Origin: Eretmocerus hayati
Lineage: Eukaryota > Arthropoda > Insecta > Hymenoptera > Aphelinidae
Reading direction: 5' to 3'
Length of the DNA: 64,000 nt
Assembly (NCBI GenBank): GCA_029851415.1
Contig: CM056743.1
Span: 28,222,405-28,286,404, forward strand
Shown here: one piece after another, positions 57,450 through 64,000 of the stretch
Position numbering within the stretch: the first letter of the stretch is position 1
Layout of the letters: each line of letters opens with the position of its first letter
Position numbers and translations under genes: made by a program
Notes under the pieces: model-generated
Databases searched by the model: none
Told to the model about the DNA's origin: nothing
Seen by the model: the letters and a program-made list of their open reading frames with translations, nothing else

Positions 57450-60400
57450 ACTATTGGTCGTAGAGAGCTCTGCGTGGTCGCATTTTGTATCTCATATCAA
57501 GCACTTTCAAATCTATTTTCTGTATTACCCGTCCCGCGTATTATACCAAAGACACACGAGTCAGAAAAACTACTTTTTCCACAATTTTTTAGACAAGGTA
57601 CGAACGCCTGCCGATTCTGGAGAGATTGTTGGATCGCTATGAGACCAATGACATCTTCAAGCCCATGAAAAAGCCTTCAAGATCCATTTTTGAACGTCAC
57701 TCAGAATGGTTCTGGTGCCGAGATCTAACTGATTCAGTAGTGAGGGCGTTTTTCTTTCAAAAAATTCCACGATAATCCAAAAATGATGAGAAACAGTCTA
57801 CTTTCGGGCATCTGGCACTCATTTCTGCAAGAGATTGACTCATCATCGGGATAGCCATCGAAAATGAAGGCTACCGACCTTGAACTGGGCTGTTTATTAT
57901 CATTTTTGGATTATCAAGGGGATGTTAAAAATCTTTTTTTTTTTTTTTCAAAATTACCAGAAAAAGTTTTGTCCATTAAATTGGACATTGTGAGTGAATG
58001 GGTTAACTCAAAAAAAATATAGATCATCGGTCTAAGGTTCTCTCGTCCAATTAGTCACATTTTATGTGAGTGTCAAAGATCAGAGCTTTTGATCCACGCG
58101 ATAAAGTTACCAACATGCCACTTTCAGTGTGTGTTAAAACAACGAGAAGCAAAAAAACCACGAAGGATCAATGAATAATTAAGTCGATGTCAGATATTGA
58201 CGTTGTTTTTACAAACATCTTTATGAGTTTTTGAACTCCTATTTAAGAACTTTGTAATACTGATAGAGATAGCTCTATTATCTCTCTCCCGTACTATCTG
58301 GGTTCAATTTCTCTGAAAATTCATCAAAAAGTTTGAAAATTCAGGATTGTTATGATAAGGTGCGTACATACAACCAAGGGGAGAAAGTAGTCGAATTCCA
58401 TTGCATTGTTTGATTATTCGAAAAACTATGAAGGACTAGTAAGAAGCATTGATGCAACCTCAACATACATATGTTGGGGTTGCATCAACGCTGTACCCTT
58501 CAAGAATTTTTTTGCTCCACGTGTAAATCGAAACCGTTGATAAATATTATCTGCAATAGATCAGTGCAGTCAGTTGAATATCGAATAGGTAGGTCTTATT
58601 TTCCATCCATCGACATACTTGCAAACGAATAAGAAACGAGGCTGTAAACTGTAAAAACGGAGTGGAGCTCAAAATCAATTCATTCATGTTTCAAGATGAT
58701 ACAAGAATAAAGTTCTAGTGTATCGTATTATACAAACATCTTAAGTCAATCAAACAATCAATTACATTTCTTGATGCAAAATGGTTCTGGGTAATAACGT
58801 CGGAGGTGGCCACGATTGATTAGGCCCGATGTTGAAATTTTAATGCTATGGGAGCATCGGGTTTATTAATCGGCGAAGATATGACATCAAGTTTCTCACC
58901 TATCCATGTGAATCTCAAGTGTCGACACATCTGAAAATTCAAATTGGCGCAGTTATAAAATGGTCGTTCCTGAAAAATTGCGCATAATGAGAAGAAAAGT
59001 GAACGTTTACTCTGAGAAGCAAAATTTGCATGTGTTGCTCGGCTAATCTGCGAGCGATGCAGGAACGAGGTCCGTGGCCAAAAGGGAGAACCAGATATGG
59101 ATGAATCGCCGATTTTTCGTTTTTACTATTTTCGCGCAACCATCGTTCTGGAATGAAACTGTTTGGATTATCAAAGTATTCGGGCAGCCTACAGGATACT
59201 TGATTCTGCGTTACAACATTTGTCTGAAAAAAAAGTCAGTTACGTTAAATTATATATGACTATTATTCAAATTATAGTATTGCGCCAACGTAAATTTAAA
59301 CTTACACCCTTAGGAACTCGATAGCCATTGAGCGCGACGTCGACTTGCAGAATTCGTCCGATCCCCACTGCAACAGGATTCAGTCTCAGAGTCTCTTTTA
59401 TCACAGCTTTTGTATACACAGCCTCCTTCAAGATTTCGGCAGTTACTTCACCATCTTGGGATACAAGTTTCACTGCCTCACGGTGCAGTTTCTCTTGCGT
59501 TTCAGGATTCTTTGCTAAATGATGAAGTGCAAATGCTGAAGTGTAAGACGTCTAGTAGAAAAAATAATCAATGTATTGAACACATCAATAGAACAGATTC
59601 ACAAAACTCAAAAATAATACCGTGTCTATGCCAGCCAAAAGCATGTCACAACCCATGCCGATTACATCTTTAAAATCCAAAGCTGGATTGCTTAGATAAA
59701 TTTCGAGTAAGGAATTTTTCTCATGCAAATCACTGCTTTCCATTCTTTCAATTTTTTTCGATATCATCTGGTGAGAAAATCTACAAATAATTGGTTCATG
59801 ATTATTTCTTCTACGGTTCGATGAAAATTACGGCATGGTAGAAGGATTTCTTCCACGGCACGCATAGCTTATAATGAGTAAGTTTTTTAACTTACTGCTC
59901 CATGCATAACTGAGCTCTACAGAGCTTTCGATATTTGGGCGTATCAAAAAATCTCCAGAGCCGTGGTCCATTATCCAAACTTAGGAGTACATCATTTGTA
60001 TCCAAGGCAGCATCTATTAATTTTGAGCTCATGGAACCAGGCCTTAATTCTTCCTCAGAAAAACAGTCTATTTTAAAATCGAATGCAACGAGGCAGGTCA
60101 CTGCAATATATTAAGAAAGCAATTGATTCGACGAGTCTTGAAACAATGATCAAAGGATTTTCGTTTTTACTTACGTTGAAAGAAAATTCGAGATAGATAA
60201 GGTAAGGTATCTGCCATTACACGTGTTTTGCATATCTCAACGAATCGACGGGCCATTTCATCCGTATCTGATACATAGTTGACCACATTCTGTGGCTTGC
60301 TCAAATCTTTTTGAAACTCCTTGCGAATTCTCCACCAGTCCGGCCCGTTCCTGTGAGCCAAGTGACTATTATCGTTCACCATTTCATTCTCTCAAAATAT

Positions 60401-62235
60401 CATTCATGACTTTTAGCATCATCTTTAGATTTTTTTCCATGGCTAGTTTTACTGTCAATACTATTTCAAATACTCAAAATTTTATTCAGCAAAAACTGAA
60501 TGAATGAATTAGTCTCATTCATCGTGGTTGAGAAATGATATGCAAAAACAAATCAGAGTAAATCGATTTCTTACGTGGGTATGAGGCCCCCAGTGTTGTA
60601 CAAATTTCGCCGATCAAGACGATACTTGAGTAAGGCTTTGTGGCTGCGTCTCTCGGGCCATCGGCCCAGATCTGCCTTGAACACCTCGGCAATATCCTCC
60701 GGTCGAAATACCCAAACAATAGGCTCACCAGGTACGATTTCTTCGCGCACCAGTGGTCCATATTTTGCATACTTGGCTGCCCCATTTTTGTGTAATTTTT
60801 TCAGGTTGTACTCACCTTAAAAAATTTACATCATCATCGTTTTTCGTTTTTTCATGAGTTGCGTTCAATTGAATGATCCTTCCTGATTTATATTTTCGAT
60901 AATAATTGGCATGGTATTAAGAATAAATTCTGAATATTTTTCTGAGTATCGTAAATCATGTACTATTTCATGAACGCATAATTATTAGAGCGGTCCGAAA
61001 AATGGAAATATTTGAAAATACGCCTGGAGTCACATTTTTTGCCATCCCACACGTGTACAAAGAAAACATTTTTTGGGATTTCTAAAAAGAGACTTTAGAG
61101 GGGAGCAAAAGCCCTGGAGTTTTTCAAAAAATTGTTGGTTCTGCGGGGACTTTGGACTGACCTAAAAGATTTCCCCAATTGAATTTATTTTGAAAGTCAG
61201 GAAGTTCGATAATGGATTGTAGTGATCCACCTTTATAAGGTAAATATTTCGATAAAATCAGATTCCAAATCACAGCTCGTTTGAGAGCTCCTTGATTTTC
61301 TCTATGTAAGTAATGCGTGTTCTGTGTGAACCAGTTCGAATTGAAATACACTACGTTCAGAGATGAAGAAAATTCCAACGTGATTGCAAGGCCGAGAATC
61401 GTTTTTTATGATAAGGTCTCACATAAAGAATTCAAAGGTTTTTTCCATGAACTTCAAGCATGGGTTATCAATTTTTTTTCAACACCAGTAAAAAATATTG
61501 TATCGACTACTCTGTTACGTATATTTTTCTCCAGAACAACCGATGCAACGTGCGTAAAGCTCTCATTGTCCGTGAAAAACAGTGAGAAATAAATAACACT
61601 TTAATTGGTGCAAAAGAATCGCTTCTAGTGCGTAGAGTAAATCAATTAGAATGATCCTAGTCTAATACATCGTAAACACACTTCCAGTCGAATTTTCTGA
61701 TCGAGAAGAAGCCAATTCTGAGTATGTCATTTTTCTTGGATCGCCATATAGAGTGAGATCGGCATGCTCCAATATAATTGATTGAAGAAAACGGTAATTT
61801 AATTTTTTAGATGGGGTGGGTACAAATTTTCACGGGGGTTTGAAAGTCAGAACTATCAATAGCTACAAACACAATCAATTTTTCATATTTTATTGAAAAC
61901 TTACAAATCTCAGCTATGAAATACAAGAAAATATGTCATTTATGAAAGAACAATGCAATTATTCTGATGTCATGCTCCAAAGACAAGTATCAGAACATTC
62001 AGGTATTATATTTCTTTCCATAACTGTTTGTAATCATCTAACACGTGTATTGTGAGGATGATTTTTTGGAGTTTCATTTCGGTCATAAACAAAACTTTTG
62101 TATTTCGATAAACACGTCTGAGTGAGGGTGAAACCTTTTCTGGCTTATTGTTTATATCCTTGGAAGAGTGAATCACCACGATAGATTGTTAATAAGAATA
62201 CTTTTTAAACCAATATGATTCGATCAAAATTTGAA
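57450..62235. repeat. segmental duplication, copy 2 (P450 block)
   Basis: It is the counterpart of 34999-41215 without the two palindromic insertions, and so supplies the empty sites. Alignment ends near 62235, shortly before the MATH-BTB gene. Confidence 0.9.
58820..60815 (-). CDS. mitochondrial-type cytochrome P450, copy 2 (5' end not found)
   Basis: Exons: 60815-60575, 60350-60175, 60100-59896, 59767-59621, 59551-59306, 59223-59011 and 58930-58820. They cover FGPLVREE-equivalent residues (KYGPLVREE), GLIPTNGPDWWRIRKEFQ, GMGCDMLLAGIDT|TSYTSAF (helix I), KETLRLNPVAVGIGR (helix K), IPERWLRE, FGHGPRSCIARR (haem cysteine) and a TAA stop. The haem motif has CIA where CIG is usual, which is tolerated in many P450s. 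The 147-bp helix I exon is in frame, unlike copy 1. The phase between 59896 and 59767 does not match directly; a small exon near 59780-59865 reading AMRAVEEILL...MNQLF fits between them but leaves one base unexplained. The N-terminal exon(s) are missing, so it may be a partial or dying gene. It was probably a monooxygenase of lipophilic substrates. Confidence 0.75.
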
Positions 62236-62507
62236 AATCATAACTTATCAATTAAGTAAATTTCTTCATGAATCTAATGCAAAAACCACTAGATTTCGAA
62301 TCTAATCAAGGCTTCGAAAGCTCTGTGTATCTTTCACGAAAGATTTTTTCGTATAGCTATTTTAGTAATTATACATATAATTTTCAAAGCAGGACGATGC
62401 AATTCTATGGAATGATTGGAAGTTGTTCATCAAAAACGAAAATCTGAGTTTTGGAAGGAAGTCTTTGGTGTATGAAGTTGTTATCAAAGTAAAATTTGTA
62501 CTCATAC

Positions 62508-63575
62508 TCAAAATAATGCGTCAATAATTTTCGCAATCAAAGGCGAAGATGATTGCTCCAATATCTTGCTCAAAATTCCTTCACTTTTTAAGATTTCTGA
62601 ATTCATTTTCATGAACTCTATCACTTTATTCAATAGTTTATTTGGAACAAAGAGATCGACAACTCCGAGGACATCTGCTAAATTATCCATGTTAAGATTA
62701 TGAATTAAAGCTATCTCGCAAGCATCTTTGAGTTTCGTAATGTCATACTTATTAGCCGCAAGGAATAGATTAGCGTTAAGCTTGTCAATACTCTCAATTT
62801 TCCCAGTATAGATGAATGTAAGCAAGTCTTTCATGACCACAGGCTCAATATCGGGTATATCTATCCCATTTTCATTATTTTCGCGCATGCCATGTTCGAA
62901 CATAGCAGAAAAAACTGGGCTCTTGGCAGAGAGTATGTTTTTGTGGACGTGAAATTTTTCGTTTTTGACATTGAGAGTAAAATCAGAAAATCGTCCAGTT
63001 TCCAAAATGTTTTCAAAATCGCTAGATTCAGATAAACGAAACTCTCTCAGTACACTGTTCAAATTTTCGGTTTCATCATCTATTTGGATCGGGCCTTGAA
63101 TATCGTCTATATTCTCCCGACAAATCTTTATCACAATCGTCAAGTTCTCACCTTCTAAACATTTCTCTAAGTCTTCTTTCGCAATTTTCACAAGTGGGGG
63201 TTTTTTAAAAGTACGCCTTCCATTTAAATCTAAATCCACAAATTTACCATTTTTATCGAATAGATCTATCAATACATGTATTTCGTCTTGAACGTTGGGA
63301 GGGATATGATCATGGATCTTCATTTCAATAACATGGCCAAATCCAGCGTCAATCAATGGATGTAAGCACATACACCAATGATAATCAAAATCTTCACACG
63401 AAGTGACGTATGTAGGGGATGCGATTGCCTTTTTTCTGGTTGTGCGTAGAACCTTTGCACAATCTCTTATGATCCATGTGTATTCGTACACCGTTAGATT
63501 GATTTTGGTTTCACCACTAAATTTACTGGGATAGCTTGAAAGTCTTGCTACTGGTTCAAGTTGCATGCTGGCCAT
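62508..63575 (-). CDS. MATH-BTB protein, speckle-type POZ-like (copy D, intact)
   Basis: This is a 355-residue single-exon frame from the ATG complement at 63573-63575 (MASMQLEP). MATH is at residues about 20-165 (INLTVYEYTWIIRD, IDLFDKNGKFVDLDLNG). BTB is at about 195-300 (DFTLNVKNEKFHVHKNILSAKSPVFSAMFEHGM, then LTFIYTGKIES). A C-terminal 3-box-like region ends LIAKIIDALF. It is expected to be a Cullin-3 substrate adaptor, as for SPOP-type proteins. The MATH part is diverged from copy B while the BTB core is conserved, the usual pattern when substrate binding is under change. It stands 3' of P450 copy 2 just as copy B stands near P450 copy 1. Confidence 0.92.
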   Translation of the reverse strand: MASMQLEPVARLSSYPSKFSGETKINLTVYEYTWIIRDCAKVLRTTRKKAIASPTYVTSCEDFDYHWCMCLHPLIDAGFGHVIEMKIHDHIPPNVQDEIHVLIDLFDKNGKFVDLDLNGRRTFKKPPLVKIAKEDLEKCLEGENLTIVIKICRENIDDIQGPIQIDDETENLNSVLREFRLSESSDFENILETGRFSDFTLNVKNEKFHVHKNILSAKSPVFSAMFEHGMRENNENGIDIPDIEPVVMKDLLTFIYTGKIESIDKLNANLFLAANKYDITKLKDACEIALIHNLNMDNLADVLGVVDLFVPNKLLNKVIEFMKMNSEILKSEGILSKILEQSSSPLIAKIIDALF

Positions 63576-64000
63576 AGAAGAGTTTCTAGAAGTGAATACA
63601 AGCGTTTAGAATATGTCAGAAAAAAACCCTATGAATCTGGCCCACTGGACTTATGTATCACTGTGTGAAAAATGTGTAAGAAGAAGAACTGCAACAAATT
63701 ACATTAATGTTGTCTCCAACCACTCGCTGGTTGCCAAATTCTGCCACTGGCTGATAATTGTCCAATTTAAAATCCAACCAGTCTTGGAATTTTCAACAAT
63801 CTGTTCGACTTTGCAACCAGTGATTGAAAAATTTAGTAGAAACTTAGCAAATTGTTTACATTTTCATGATAGAAAGGTACAAAAGTAGTGGAATGTATGT
63901 CGGACCAGAGCAAATAGCCCTAATCAAATCAAGCCTCTAAACATGGATTTCAAGTTTGTTCAGCCTGATTACACCAGGATTTTTTTCCAGGGACAAAAAT
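63576..64000. other. upstream region of MATH-BTB copy D
   Basis: It contains three diverged copies of an AACCA(C/G)T(C/G) word in 63715-63830. No gene is supported; the short plus-strand frame from 63613 is not recognised. Confidence 0.4.

Noticed and set aside
1..64000. CRISPR array or bacterial operon
   Set aside because: There are no regularly spaced short repeats with unique spacers, no operon structure, and genes have introns.

Overview
The window looks like AT-rich eukaryotic nuclear DNA from an insect, most likely a parasitoid wasp (Hymenoptera). The reasons are split genes with GT-AG introns, insect-type mobile elements, a family of ankyrin proteins with a PRANC-like C-terminus (a domain pairing reported for Nasonia and relatives), an expanded family of speckle-type MATH-BTB genes, and a mitochondrial-type cytochrome P450. 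No bacterial operon, CRISPR array or rRNA was seen. The species cannot be fixed from the sequence.

Layout. 1-4 kb: a palindromic repeat and a short, intronless ankyrin gene (ANK-1). 4.2-13.1 kb: a small hAT element with a perfect 8-bp target duplication, then a dead MATH-BTB gene on the minus strand. That gene is split by a 6.6-kb LINE with a 12-bp target duplication, and the LINE is split in turn by a 1.3-kb foldback element. 14.3-17.1 kb and 27.2-30.3 kb: two full-length two-exon paralogues (ANK-2, ANK-3). Between them lie a hairpin element, a tandem repeat and a 5.2-kb CACTA-like transposon with about 1.1-kb inverted ends. 33.6-42.7 kb: a P450 relic, a P450 pseudogene and an intact MATH-BTB gene. 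43-53.6 kb: a dense nest of palindromic elements inserted into one another; the insertion order can be read from target duplications. 54.3-57.3 kb: a MATH-only gene and another foldback. 57.4-63.6 kb: a second copy of the P450 block and a second intact MATH-BTB gene.

Two processes shaped the region. Local duplication gave three ANK-PRANC-like copies, at least four MATH-BTB copies and three P450 copies. Palindromic DNA elements, more than ten of them, then invaded introns, intergenic DNA and each other. The protein families may be linked in function: MATH-BTB proteins are Cullin-3 adaptors, and PRANC-like domains resemble F-boxes that recruit SCF ligases, so the locus may be an arsenal of ubiquitin-ligase adaptors. 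That link is inferred from family knowledge, not shown by the sequence.
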